DNA from: Chryseosolibacter sp964563295 | GTDB lineage: Bacteria; Bacteroidota; Bacteroidia; Cytophagales; Cyclobacteriaceae | Assembly (NCBI GenBank): GCA_964563295.1 | Contig: CAZLWX010000001.1 | Span: forward strand, 1 to 64,000 | Length of the DNA stretch: 64,000 bases | Reading direction: 5' to 3' | Part shown: positions 52,526-61,437 of the stretch, piece after piece | Position numbering within the stretch: position 1 is the stretch's first letter | How the letters are laid out: every line of letters begins with the position of its first letter | Program-made: the position numbers and the translations under genes | Notes under the pieces: model-generated | The model's input: the letters and a program-made list of their open reading frames with translations, nothing else | Database searches by the model: none | Told to the model about the DNA's origin: nothing

Positions 52526-53083
52526 GAATTCATCGTAGAGCCTCTGCGCCTCTCTCAGCGACGTTTCCAAATTTTCATTCAACAACACCTTGTCAAATTT
52601 GTCTTCGAAAGACGATTCGAATTGTGCCTTGAACAAGCGGCGGGATAAACTTTCTTCGGATTCTGTTCCGCGGTCGCGCAGCCGTTCGCGCAGGGTTTCC
52701 ATATTGGGAACTTTCACAAAGATCGAGAGGGCCTTATCTCCAAAGTATTTCTTTAGGTTCAGGCCGCCCTTAACATCAACGTCGAAGATCACGTTCTTGC
52801 CCGCTTTCCAGATCCGGTCAATTTCAGATTTGAGCGTGCCGTAGAAGTTGCCTTCATATACTTCTTCCCACTCGACAAATTCGTCGTTGTCAATTTTTTT
52901 TTTGAAATCAAGCGGCGTGAGGAAATAGTAGTCCTGGCCGTTTTGTTCCATCCTTCCCCGCCGGTCGCGGGTTGACGCAGAAATGGAAAACCCCAGGTCG
53001 GGGTTGTGCTGCAACAAGTGCTTTACGATCGTGGTCTTCCCCGAACCTGAAGGTGCCGAGAAAATGATCGCCTTACCAGCCAT
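52496..53083 (-). CDS. gmk: Guanylate kinase
   Basis: 195 aa. The P-loop SAPSGSGKTTI is at ~9-19, with SISASTRDRRGRMEQNGQDYYFL (GMP site) and FDVDVKGGLNLKKYFG. It phosphorylates GMP to GDP. The last ~9 residues (KGQRLKAKG) come from a short tandem repeat running past the stop. The ATG abuts the anti-sigma gene stop, so gmk is translated from the sigma/anti-sigma transcript or coupled to it. Confidence 0.95.
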   Translation of the reverse strand: MAGKAIIFSAPSGSGKTTIVKHLLQHNPDLGFSISASTRDRRGRMEQNGQDYYFLTPLDFKKKIDNDEFVEWEEVYEGNFYGTLKSEIDRIWKAGKNVIFDVDVKGGLNLKKYFGDKALSIFVKVPNMETLRERLRDRGTESEESLSRRLFKAQFESSFEDKFDKVLLNENLETSLREAQRLYDEFKGQRLKAKG

Positions 53084-53356
53084 TTAGCGGGCCAGGTTTT
53101 GAACTACTTTTTTGCGGATGGAGTCGACGAGGTCGGGTGGTGCCAACTGTGTGCATTTGGCCTTGAGGAGCTGACGGATGGCAATCTCAAGGTTGTAATT
53201 CTTGTAACAGGGCATGCACTGTTCGAGGTGTTCTTTCAAGAAGTGATCCTTCTCTTGCGTGGAGGCTTCACCGTCGAGGATCAACTGAAGCATTTCAAAA
53301 CATTCCCGTTGGTTTTGACAATTCTGCTTCATTTTGCTCTGGTCAGGGGAGTTCAT
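53084..53356 (-). CDS. ZAS-type zinc anti-sigma factor
   Basis: 90 aa helical protein with the zinc anti-sigma motif H43-x3-C47-x2-C50 (EHLEQCMPCYK) and an upstream Cys19, the usual fourth ligand. RsrA-like members hold an ECF sigma factor and release it when the thiols are oxidised. It follows the sigma gene after 9 bases, and its stop touches the gmk start. Redox sensing is inferred from family knowledge. Confidence 0.85.
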   Translation of the reverse strand: MNSPDQSKMKQNCQNQRECFEMLQLILDGEASTQEKDHFLKEHLEQCMPCYKNYNLEIAIRQLLKAKCTQLAPPDLVDSIRKKVVQNLAR

Positions 53357-53365
53357 ATGATAGGT

Positions 53366-53953
53366 TTATGCGTTCTTATATCCCATTTTCCTGGCGTATT
53401 CGCTCAATCTTTCCTTCAGAAGGTTACGCGCGCGATGCAGCCGGCTTCTTACTGTACCAATCGGGATGTCGAGTATTTTCGCCATTTCCTCATACTTAAA
53501 ACCTTCAAGATCGCAAAGTATAATCACTGTTCTGAAGTCTACATCCAACGAGTTGAGCGCAATTGAAATCTCATCCCCGATCATATCCTGTAGCGCCTCC
53601 ACGCGAAGATCGGGTGTTATCTGCCGGTCGACATCTTCGGAATTATAGAAACTTTCAACTTCCTGATAATCTACCTTGGAAGGCTCCTTGCTTTTCTTCC
53701 GGTAGTCGTTAATGAAGCTGTTTTTTAAAATTCGGAACAGCCACGCTTTGGCATTAGTTCCTTGTTGGAATGAATCAATGAAACGAAATGCTTTCAGGTA
53801 AGTGTCCTGCAAGAGATCCTTCGCATCATCCCCATCGAGCGTCAACCGATACGCAAAATTGTACATCGCGTTGATGTGAGGCATAAACTCCTGATTGAAA
53901 ATGCTGAGCTTTTCACTTTCAGAGTACTCATGTCGGATTACCTCTTCGTCCAT
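53366..53953 (-). CDS. ECF-type sigma-70 factor
   Basis: 195 aa from the ATG at 53953 (MDEEVIRHEYSESEKLSIF); the longer open frame adds 59 residues unlike any sigma factor. Region 2: FMPHINAMYNFAYRLTLDGDDAKDLLQDTYLKAFRFIDSFQQGTNAKAWLFRILKNSFINDYRK. Region 4: LNSLDVDFRTVIILCDLEGFKYEEMAKILDIPIGTVRSRLHRARNLLKERL. It directs RNA polymerase to stress promoters when freed from the ZAS anti-sigma encoded next. Similar to SigH/SigR-type pairs, and the gene is divergent from the MFS gene. Confidence 0.92.
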   Translation of the reverse strand: MDEEVIRHEYSESEKLSIFNQEFMPHINAMYNFAYRLTLDGDDAKDLLQDTYLKAFRFIDSFQQGTNAKAWLFRILKNSFINDYRKKSKEPSKVDYQEVESFYNSEDVDRQITPDLRVEALQDMIGDEISIALNSLDVDFRTVIILCDLEGFKYEEMAKILDIPIGTVRSRLHRARNLLKERLSEYARKMGYKNA

Positions 53954-54166
53954 AGAGCGGTAAAAATAGCAAAAAAGTGCAACTAACGACCGCTTCAACC
54001 AGCGGCAACATCCATAGTCCCTTTTTACACGGCGGGTTAAAAAACGGTACCCGAAAGGAAAAAATGCGACACGGTCCATTTTCGCACGCCCGCTATTGGC
54101 ATTCCCATCCAACGTCAAATCAGCTAACATTTAAAAAATTGCTACTTTCCGAAATTGAACACGCGA

Positions 54167-55381
54167 ATGAAAGCTCCTCACCAGCGAACTGTCTTCTTCA
54201 CCATCGTCGCAGCGCAATTTTGTGGAACGTCGCTTTGGTTTGCCGGCAATGCGGTGTTACCGCAACTTCAGGCGGCCTATCACTGGCCCACTAGTGCACT
54301 GGGTTGGGTGACTTCATCAACCCAGTTTGGGTTTATCGTGGGTACCATGGCTTTCTCTGCCGGTGGATTGGCGGATCGATTTTCACCCTCCAAGGTCTTC
54401 TTTGCCAGCAGCTTCATCGCCGCCCTGGCCAACGTGGTTGTGCTCATCGCGATAGAAAACTACACATTGGTGATCGCCAGCCGTTTCCTTGTCGGTTTCT
54501 TCCTTGCGGGTATCTATCCGGTCGGAATGAAAATCGCGTCGGACTGGAAAGAAGAGGGACTTGGCCATTGGCTTGGAGCCCTTGTCGGCGCCCTCGTTGT
54601 CGGCACCGCTTTCCCACACGGACTGAAACTGGTCCCGCAATTCGTGAAGCCCCCGATTCTGCTTATAGCCATATCGTTGCTTGCCGTCGTCGGTGCCGTA
54701 GTGTTGCTTATCCTCGTTCCCGATGGTCCTTACCGCAAGGTGAGTACGAGGTTTTCACTGGCAGGCGTGGGCCGCAGCTTCAGGTTGCCTTCATTTCGGG
54801 CGCCAGCTCTTGGTTACTTCGGCCACATGTGGGAGCTATACGCTTTCTGGGCGTTTGTTCCCTGGATCTTTTCACATTACCGGACCTTTCACGCCATGGA
54901 AGCTTCTACATCGCTACTGTCTTTTATTGTCATCGGCCTGGGCGCGATTGGATGCGTGGCGGGCGGCTACTGGTCGCTGCGTTGGGGTAGTGCAAGCGTT
55001 GCCCGTATGGCGCTATTGGGCTCTGGATTGTGCTGCCTGATCTCCCCCCTCTTGTGGTCGTTCGATGCGCCCATCTTTATTTCCTTCATGATCATTTGGG
55101 GGATTTTCGTAATCTCCGACTCGCCTCAGTTCTCGGCGCTCGTAGCCAGAAACGCGCCCGAATCTTTCCGCGGATCGGCAATCACGCTCGTCACCTGCAT
55201 TGGTTTTTCCATTACCATCGTCAGCATTCAGTTGCTGACGTTTCTTTCGAATATTATTCCGCCTGAATATCTCCTGCTGTTATTGACTCCCGGCCCCGTG
55301 TTGGGATTGATCTCGATGCATTCCCCGGCTACAAGAACTATCCCGACCTCGAAGGAAGCCTCTACTTCAGCACAGGAATAA
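54167..55381 (+). CDS. MFS transporter
   Basis: 404 aa from the ATG at 54167 (a TTG 12 bases upstream is possible). About twelve membrane helices in two halves of six. The loop 2-3 signature is GGLADRFSPSKV (~66-77), which resembles the MFS A-motif. Substrate cannot be told; the closest resemblance is to nitrate/cyanate or sugar-phosphate type permeases of the major facilitator superfamily. Followed by a palindromic terminator. Confidence 0.85.
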   Translation: MKAPHQRTVFFTIVAAQFCGTSLWFAGNAVLPQLQAAYHWPTSALGWVTSSTQFGFIVGTMAFSAGGLADRFSPSKVFFASSFIAALANVVVLIAIENYTLVIASRFLVGFFLAGIYPVGMKIASDWKEEGLGHWLGALVGALVVGTAFPHGLKLVPQFVKPPILLIAISLLAVVGAVVLLILVPDGPYRKVSTRFSLAGVGRSFRLPSFRAPALGYFGHMWELYAFWAFVPWIFSHYRTFHAMEASTSLLSFIVIGLGAIGCVAGGYWSLRWGSASVARMALLGSGLCCLISPLLWSFDAPIFISFMIIWGIFVISDSPQFSALVARNAPESFRGSAITLVTCIGFSITIVSIQLLTFLSNIIPPEYLLLLLTPGPVLGLISMHSPATRTIPTSKEASTSAQE

Positions 55382-55400
55382 AAAACCCGGGTTTATTATT
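55377..55400. terminator. Palindromic terminator-like hairpin after the MFS gene
   Basis: Centred on AAACCCGGGTTT (55383-55394), pairing extends outward through A/T-rich arms (AATAA/TTATT) with one mismatch, for about 12 bp. It overlaps the MFS stop codon and is T-rich on both sides, so it could act in both directions. Confidence 0.5.
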
Positions 55401-55404
55401 TGTT

Positions 55405-55427
55405 CTGTGAATCAACTATTTTCACAG
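55405..55427 (+). promoter_or_regulatory. 7-bp hairpin in the leader of the NIPSNAP gene
   Basis: CTGTGAA (55405-55411) and TTCACAG (55421-55427) are exact complements around a 9-base loop, 15 bases before the ATG. No U-run; possible operator or leader hairpin. Confidence 0.3.
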
Positions 55428-55442
55428 GCTAATTGAGACACA

Positions 55443-56210
55443 ATGGAAAGACGTGACTTTATTCAGAAATCCGTGCTGACCGGCGCGGCAATGGCTGCAG
55501 GATCACTGGCATCGGGCGCACCTGCCCCCGGCCGAGAATGGTACGAATGGCGCGTGTATGAAATGCGATTTGGTCAGGGCGCCTTCGATAACTTTTTGTC
55601 GCACGCTCTCATCCCGGCCCTCAACCGGTTTGGAATAAAAACCATCGGTGTGTTCGGCGAAATGGGCAAGTCCGAACCTGCCAAAGTACACGTGCTTATT
55701 CCCTACCAATCTTTTGAAGAATTCACGTCAACGGGATTGCGGCTGAAAGAAGACAAAGAATTCCGGGATGCGTCGGCATCCTACGATCAACTCCAGCCTG
55801 AACAAGCCGCTTATAGCCGCTATGAGTCGTGGCTGATGCAGGCATTCGAAGGTTTTCCACAGATGAACGTGCCTGAAAAAGACTCGCGAATCTTTGAGTT
55901 GCGCTCTTACGAGGGCTACAACGAGGACGCTGTGCGACGAAAAATAAAGATGTTCAACGCCGAAGAACTTCCGATTTTTAATCGCGCAAAGCTGATTCCT
56001 GTCTTTTTCGGAGAAGTGCTGATCGGCCCTGGGTTGCCGCGCCTGACTTACATGCTCACCTTCCGCAATATGGAAGAACGGGAAAAAGCGTGGAAAGCTT
56101 TTGGTCCCGACGAGGACTGGCAGCGCGTCTCAAAATTGCCCGAATACGCCAACACCGTATCGCGGATCTACAAGACATTTCTTGAGCCACTAGCCTACTC
56201 GCAGATTTAG
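55443..56210 (+). CDS. Tat-exported NIPSNAP family protein
   Basis: 255 aa. A twin-arginine signal MERRDFIQKSVLTGAAMAAGSLASGAPAPG is followed by two NIPSNAP-type dimeric alpha/beta-barrel domains: WYEWRVYEMRFGQGAFDNFLSHALIPALNRFG (~33-130) and IFELRSYEGYNEDAVRRKIKMFNAEELPIFNRA (~150-245). Function of secreted NIPSNAPs is not known. Export by Tat suggests a folded or cofactor-bearing protein. The aldo/keto reductase gene starts 13 bases later, so the two form an operon. Confidence 0.85.
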   Translation: MERRDFIQKSVLTGAAMAAGSLASGAPAPGREWYEWRVYEMRFGQGAFDNFLSHALIPALNRFGIKTIGVFGEMGKSEPAKVHVLIPYQSFEEFTSTGLRLKEDKEFRDASASYDQLQPEQAAYSRYESWLMQAFEGFPQMNVPEKDSRIFELRSYEGYNEDAVRRKIKMFNAEELPIFNRAKLIPVFFGEVLIGPGLPRLTYMLTFRNMEEREKAWKAFGPDEDWQRVSKLPEYANTVSRIYKTFLEPLAYSQI

Positions 56211-56223
56211 CTACTGGTCGGTA

Positions 56224-57096
56224 ATGGAACGGAAAAATCTGCATCTCCGCGGTCCCGAATTGAGCCGAATAGTGGCGGGCGCCTGGCGATGGCATGATGT
56301 GTCAGAAACCGTTGTTGATCGTCTCATTCACACTTCCGTGGATTGCGGAATTACCGCATTCGACCACGCCGACATCTATGGCGATTACAACAACGAAGAA
56401 GCTTTTGGGCGAGTGCTGGCGAAAAACCCGGGACTGCGAAGCCAGATCCAGTTAATAACAAAATGTGGGATTCGGTTGCTATCTGGAAAGTGGCCGGAGA
56501 CGCGAATCAAGCATTATGACACGTCGCGCGAGCATATTCTCCGCTCAGTCGATCAATCGCTGACGAAGCTACGCACCGACGTTTTGGATCTTCTCCTGAT
56601 TCACCGGCCCGATCCGCTGTTGGATCCCGAAGAAGTATCGGAGGCCTTTGGGTTGCTGAAGCAGAATGGAAAGGTTTTGCATTTTGGCGTTTCCAATTTT
56701 TCGGCTACACAGTTTGAAATGCTGCAGAGTTATTTGCCCTTTCCGCTTGCAACCAACCAGATCGAGGTCTCACTGGCAAAGCTGGATTATTTTTTCGACG
56801 GAACGATCGACGTTATGATGAAATTGAAAACGTCGCCAATGGCCTGGTCGCCGCTCTCGGGAGGAAAGATCATGTCGACTTCAAGAGCGCTGTGGACGCA
56901 AAAAGGCAAATATCAGGCGACGGAAGCCCAGCTCTCGCTGGCCTGGTTGCTGAAACACCCCTCGGGAATTTTTCCCATCATCGGCACCACGCAGCCGGAA
57001 AGGATACGCGAAGGCGCAAAAGCTGTTGAAATCAATCTCGACAGACAAGATTGGTTTGAAATGCTCAAAGCGGCCACAGGAAAAGACGTGGCCTGA
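56224..57096 (+). CDS. Aldo/keto reductase (YdhF-like)
   Basis: 290 aa TIM-barrel oxidoreductase. Tetrad residues are visible: Asp and Tyr in FDHADIYGDYNNEEAFG, Lys in LITKCGIRLL and His in LLIHRPDPLLD. The NADPH-binding end has GTTQPERIREGAKA. Closest family resemblance is to E. coli YdhF. Substrate unknown: small aldehydes or keto-sugars. Cytosolic. Downstream of the NIPSNAP gene. Confidence 0.88.
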   Translation: MERKNLHLRGPELSRIVAGAWRWHDVSETVVDRLIHTSVDCGITAFDHADIYGDYNNEEAFGRVLAKNPGLRSQIQLITKCGIRLLSGKWPETRIKHYDTSREHILRSVDQSLTKLRTDVLDLLLIHRPDPLLDPEEVSEAFGLLKQNGKVLHFGVSNFSATQFEMLQSYLPFPLATNQIEVSLAKLDYFFDGTIDVMMKLKTSPMAWSPLSGGKIMSTSRALWTQKGKYQATEAQLSLAWLLKHPSGIFPIIGTTQPERIREGAKAVEINLDRQDWFEMLKAATGKDVA

Positions 57097-57160
57097 AAAC
57101 GGATTTTGAACTGCCCTTTTTTGTAGCAACTTATTCTCGTAATTTCGCGGTCTGATTGAC

Positions 57161-57195
57161 GGCTTTCCGGCCCGGCGACCGGGCGACAGGAAGCC
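57161..57195 (+). promoter_or_regulatory. Stable GC-rich hairpin in the uvrA leader
   Basis: GGCTTTCC (57161-57168) pairs with GGAAGCC (57189-57195) with one bulged T, and inside it CCCGG (57171-57175) pairs with CCGGG (57179-57183). No U-run follows, and the hairpin ends 16 bases before the uvrA ATG. A TAATTTCG box close to TAnnTTTG lies at 57140-57147. Confidence 0.45.
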
Positions 57196-57211
57196 TTCCT
57201 CTCTTTACCGC

Positions 57212-60094
57212 ATGTCCCAGCCCACACCGCAAGCGATAACCGATTTCACAGGTCATGATTCCGTCGAGGTAATCGGCGCGCGGGAGCATAATCTTAAAAA
57301 CATCAACGTATCACTTCCGCGGAACAAGCTCGTCGTCATCACCGGCATCAGCGGAAGCGGAAAATCATCGCTGGCATTTGACACCATTTACGCTGAAGGG
57401 CAACGACGATATATGGAGAGTTTTTCCGCGTATGCCCGCAGTTTCATCGGCAACCTGGAGCGTCCCGACGTCGACAAGATCAATGGCTTAAGCCCGGTGA
57501 TTTCGATCGAACAGAAGACGACGTCCCGAAACCCGCGCTCGACCGTGGGCACAGTAACGGAAATCTATGACTTCATGCGCCTGCTTTTTGCACGCGCTGG
57601 TGAAGCATTTTCCTACCTCACCGGCGACAAGATGGTCAGGCAGTCCGAAGACCAAATCCTCGACACGCTACTGCTCAACTTCAAAGGCAGGAAGCTGGTG
57701 CTGCTCGCGCCTGTTGTAAAAGGCCGGAAAGGACATTATCGCGAACTCTTTCAGCAAATCCGCAAATCGGGGTATACCAAGGTGCGCGTCGATGGCGAGA
57801 TCCAGGAGATCGCGGCCAAGATGCAGGTCGACCGCTACAAGATTCACGATATCGAAGTGGTGATGGACCGCATCGTCGCGGACCCGAAAGACCGCGCACG
57901 AATCGGCCAGTCTATCACACGTTCATTGAAGGAAGGAAAAGGCGTGATGATGGCCGCCGAGGAAAATGGAAAGGTTCATCATTTCTCGAAATTCCTGATG
58001 GATCCCAAGACCGGACTGTCATACGATGAGCCGGCACCAAACTCGTTCTCTTTCAATTCGCCATACGGCGCGTGCCCTGTGTGCAACGGGCTGGGTCAAA
58101 TTGAGGAGATCACGGAAGCATCGGTGATCCCCGACAAGAATCTCAGCATAAGCCGGGGCGGGATACTTCCGCTCGGTGAGTACCGCGACATCTGGATCTT
58201 CAAGAAGGTTGAAGCGATTCTCAAGCGATACAAGCTCACCTTGAGCACGCCCATCAAGAATATCCCGAAGGACACGATGAATATTCTTCTCTACGGCGAT
58301 GATGTTCCCGTGGGTGTTCCTTCCGTGAAATATCCCGGCACCGAGTGGAGCACGAAGTTCGAAGGTATTATCAATTTCCTGGAAAAGCAGCGCGACGAAG
58401 GCTCTGATGCGATCAAACGATGGGTGGAAGATTTTACAGTAATTCGCACGTGCCCCGAATGCAACGGCGCGCGTCTCAAGAAAGAATCCCTGCACTTCCG
58501 CCTCGATGGCAAGAATATCTCCGAGCTCTCGATCCTGGGTATTACTGACCTAAAGAAATGGTTTGATGGCCTGGAGAAACGTCTCGATGGCCGGCAACGG
58601 GTAATCGCCGCGGAAATCCTCAAAGAAATCAGGAAGCGCATCGGCTTTCTGCTTGACGTGGGCCTGGACTATCTCCATCTCAACCGCCCTATCCGAACAC
58701 TCAGCGGTGGTGAATCACAGCGCATCCGGCTAGCCACGCAAATCGGGACACAACTCGTCGGTGTATTGTATATCCTGGATGAGCCGAGCATAGGATTGCA
58801 TGCACGCGACAACGTCAAGCTCATCAAGGCGCTCAAAGACCTCCGTGATCTCGGTAACTCGATCGTCGTGGTGGAACACGACAAGGAGATGATGCTGGAA
58901 TCCGACTACATCCTTGATATCGGTCCCGGTGCCGGCCGTCATGGTGGTCACGTCGTAGCCGAGGGCGACCCGAAGACTTTCATCCGCAACAACAGCGTTA
59001 CAGCGAAGTACCTGAGTGGCGCTTTGCAGATCCCATACAATCCCGAAAGGAGGAAGGGTTCAGGCGAAAACCTTGTTTTGAGTGGTGCGCGCGGCAACAA
59101 CCTCAGGAATGTCGACCTGAAGATACCGCTGGGAACATTCACGTGTATCACAGGGGTTTCCGGCAGCGGGAAATCCACGCTGATCCACGATACCTTATTC
59201 CCGATCCTGAACAGGCAGTTTTACAATTCGCGAACCGAGCCGTTGCCATTCCGCTCCGTGGAAGGACTGGAACATCTCGACAAGGTTATTGAGGTCGATC
59301 AATCGCCGATTGGACGCACCCCGCGTTCGAACCCGGCAACCTATACGGGAGTATTCACCGACATCCGCGACCTGTTCTCGCAGCTCCCGGAGGCGAAGAT
59401 CCGCGGTTACAAGGCCGGGCGTTTCTCCTTCAACGTCAAGGGCGTCCGGTGTGAAACAAGTGAGGGTGCAGGATTGAGACTGATCGAAATGGAGTTTTTG
59501 CCCGATATTCACATTCCCTGTGAGACGTGTAAAGGCAAGCGCTACAACCGCGAGACACTCGAGGTCCGCTTCAAGGGAAAATCAATCGCCGATGTGCTGG
59601 ACATGACCGTGGAAGAAGCCGTTGCATTCTTTGAAAACCAACCCCGCATCCTCAGAAAGATACAGACGCTGAGCGAGGTGGGACTCGGTTATATTTCGCT
59701 CGGCCAACACGCCACAACCTTATCGGGTGGCGAAGCGCAGCGTGTTAAACTCGCAACGGAATTGTCAAAGCGCGATACCGGTAAGACCATTTACATTTTG
59801 GACGAGCCGACTACCGGATTGCATTTCCAGGACATTGCGCACCTCCTCGATGTCCTTCAAAAGCTCGTCGACAAGGGGAACACTGTGCTGGTCATAGAAC
59901 ACAACATGGATGTGATCAAGAGCGCCGATCACATCATTGATCTCGGACCAGAGGGCGGGGCCGGCGGCGGAACGATTGTCGCCAAGGGCACTCCCGAACA
60001 GGTCAGCAAGAATCCCGTAAGTTATACTGGTCAGTTTCTGAAAGCTGAATTGGCGACGGGAAAAGCTCCAAAGTCTCAACTGCAGGTAGGATGA
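57212..60094 (+). CDS. uvrA: Excinuclease ABC subunit UvrA
   Basis: 960 aa damage-recognition ATPase with two ABC modules: first Walker A GISGSGKSSLAF (~48), signature LSGGESQRIRLA; second Walker A GVSGSGKST (~647), signature LSGGEAQRVKLA and ILDEPTTGLHFQD. First zinc module: C288-x2-C291 and C414-x2-C417. Second zinc finger: the canonical C-x2-C reads C747-E-T-S750, so one zinc ligand is Ser, while C770-x2-C773 is kept. The protein loads UvrB at bulky DNA lesions. Its stop overlaps the next ATG by 4 bases. Confidence 0.97.
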   Translation: MSQPTPQAITDFTGHDSVEVIGAREHNLKNINVSLPRNKLVVITGISGSGKSSLAFDTIYAEGQRRYMESFSAYARSFIGNLERPDVDKINGLSPVISIEQKTTSRNPRSTVGTVTEIYDFMRLLFARAGEAFSYLTGDKMVRQSEDQILDTLLLNFKGRKLVLLAPVVKGRKGHYRELFQQIRKSGYTKVRVDGEIQEIAAKMQVDRYKIHDIEVVMDRIVADPKDRARIGQSITRSLKEGKGVMMAAEENGKVHHFSKFLMDPKTGLSYDEPAPNSFSFNSPYGACPVCNGLGQIEEITEASVIPDKNLSISRGGILPLGEYRDIWIFKKVEAILKRYKLTLSTPIKNIPKDTMNILLYGDDVPVGVPSVKYPGTEWSTKFEGIINFLEKQRDEGSDAIKRWVEDFTVIRTCPECNGARLKKESLHFRLDGKNISELSILGITDLKKWFDGLEKRLDGRQRVIAAEILKEIRKRIGFLLDVGLDYLHLNRPIRTLSGGESQRIRLATQIGTQLVGVLYILDEPSIGLHARDNVKLIKALKDLRDLGNSIVVVEHDKEMMLESDYILDIGPGAGRHGGHVVAEGDPKTFIRNNSVTAKYLSGALQIPYNPERRKGSGENLVLSGARGNNLRNVDLKIPLGTFTCITGVSGSGKSTLIHDTLFPILNRQFYNSRTEPLPFRSVEGLEHLDKVIEVDQSPIGRTPRSNPATYTGVFTDIRDLFSQLPEAKIRGYKAGRFSFNVKGVRCETSEGAGLRLIEMEFLPDIHIPCETCKGKRYNRETLEVRFKGKSIADVLDMTVEEAVAFFENQPRILRKIQTLSEVGLGYISLGQHATTLSGGEAQRVKLATELSKRDTGKTIYILDEPTTGLHFQDIAHLLDVLQKLVDKGNTVLVIEHNMDVIKSADHIIDLGPEGGAGGGTIVAKGTPEQVSKNPVSYTGQFLKAELATGKAPKSQLQVG

Positions 60095-60339
60095 AATCTT
60101 TATCCCGTCAATATCTTTTCGGAGGGCTGTTCATCGCTTTCGGCATCTTCCAGCTGGTTACCGGAGATCCGCGGGAGTTCGCGCTTTACCTGACCGCGGG
60201 ACTCGGCTTCGCGGTCAACGCCCTCACATTCGAACCACGCCTTCAGCGATTCAAACAACTGCTGGTGGTGATCACCTGGGTGTTGATTATTTCCGCAGGC
60301 ATACTTTTCCTCTACCTGCTCCAATTCAAATACCTCTAG
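60091..60339 (+). CDS. Small membrane protein of unknown function
   Basis: 82 aa. Overlaps the uvrA stop by 4 bases (ATGA). Three hydrophobic stretches (about 8-25, 30-45 and 55-78, LLVVITWVLIISAGILFLYLLQ) predict two or three membrane helices. No family recognised. The tight overlap means it is translated with uvrA and is likely a real gene. Confidence 0.6.
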   Translation: MKSLSRQYLFGGLFIAFGIFQLVTGDPREFALYLTAGLGFAVNALTFEPRLQRFKQLLVVITWVLIISAGILFLYLLQFKYL

Positions 60340-60372
60340 GCAAAAAGGAAAGCGCCGCGGCAGACATTTGAG

Positions 60373-60380
60373 TACTTTTG
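60373..60380 (+). promoter_or_regulatory. -7 promoter element just before the sensor kinase gene
   Basis: TACTTTTG matches TAnnTTTG exactly and ends 4 bases before the GTG at 60385, implying a nearly leaderless transcript. No -33 TTTG at normal spacing. Confidence 0.4.
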
Positions 60381-60384
60381 CATT

Positions 60385-61437
60385 GTGGTAAAGAAACGTC
60401 TCTACTGGACCCTTCAGATTGGCGGATGGCTCTTGTATGCCGTGATCCAGATCATTTCCAGCATAGCAGTGTTCGGAAGCGTCAGCACCCGCAACGTCAT
60501 ATTCCTGTTGTATGAGGCGATGATCTGCCTGATGGTGACCCATTGTTTCCGGATCTTCGTCATCAAGAAGCAATGGATTCGCTTTACCATGCCGCAGCTC
60601 CTCCCGCGTGTTTTGGTGAGCATTTTTGTGCTCGGCATCATCGTCTATTTCTTGCGGATGCCTGTCAGCTTTTTGTTGGGAATTTTCGATCGGACCATTG
60701 CATTTGACCCGGCTTCCATAGGCGGCCTTTCGCTCGTGTATGCGGTGATGTTCTTCATCTGGTCAGCATTATATTTCACGTATCATTACTTCAACCAGTA
60801 TAACAAAGCCCTCAAGTATGAGGCTTCCATGGTACAGATCGAGTTAAATAACCTCAAGTCGCAGCTTAATCCTCATTTCATTTTCAACTCGTTGAACAGT
60901 ATCCGTGCGCTGGTGGATGAGAATCCCGGAAAATCAAAGCAGGCCATCAACCAGCTTTCCACGATATTGCGGAGCTCGCTGGCTTCGGAGAAGAAGCGAC
61001 TCACAAAGTTTGACGAGGAGCTGAAGATCGTTAAAGATTACCTGGGTCTGGAGAGCATACGGTTCGAGGAACGTCTCAAAACGGAATTCGACATCCATCC
61101 TGAATCGCATAATTTTTTTGTTCCTCCCCTGATGATTCAAACGCTCGTTGAAAACGGCATCAAGCACGGGGTCTCCAAGCTCACGGCCGGGGGAATTATT
61201 CAGCTGAAAACCACGGTAGACCGGGGCCGGCTCAAGGTCCTGATCCGCAATAGCGGTCACCTGGTCAACGGGGCCAAGCGAAGCCAAAAGGGCATTGGAC
61301 TGAAGAACACCGTGCAGCGCCTCAAGCTGATCTACGGCGACGAGGCTTCATTTCGAATTGTTAATGAAAACGATAATTTTGTCGTCACTGAAATCGTAAT
61401 ACCTCAACACAAGATTTATGAGAGCACTAATCGTTGA
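60385..61437 (+). CDS. LytS/YehU-type sensor histidine kinase
   Basis: 350 aa, GTG start. Four membrane helices in the first ~135 residues (2TM + 2TM, no large periplasmic domain). The His_kinase domain (PF06580 type) follows with the phospho-acceptor His164 in LNPHFIFNSLNSIRAL and an ATPase with PPLMIQTLVENGIKHGVSK (N-box) and GIGLKNTVQRL (G-box). It autophosphorylates and passes phosphate to the LytTR regulator encoded next, whose ATG overlaps this gene by 20 bases. Signal unknown. Confidence 0.93.
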   Translation: MVKKRLYWTLQIGGWLLYAVIQIISSIAVFGSVSTRNVIFLLYEAMICLMVTHCFRIFVIKKQWIRFTMPQLLPRVLVSIFVLGIIVYFLRMPVSFLLGIFDRTIAFDPASIGGLSLVYAVMFFIWSALYFTYHYFNQYNKALKYEASMVQIELNNLKSQLNPHFIFNSLNSIRALVDENPGKSKQAINQLSTILRSSLASEKKRLTKFDEELKIVKDYLGLESIRFEERLKTEFDIHPESHNFFVPPLMIQTLVENGIKHGVSKLTAGGIIQLKTTVDRGRLKVLIRNSGHLVNGAKRSQKGIGLKNTVQRLKLIYGDEASFRIVNENDNFVVTEIVIPQHKIYESTNR

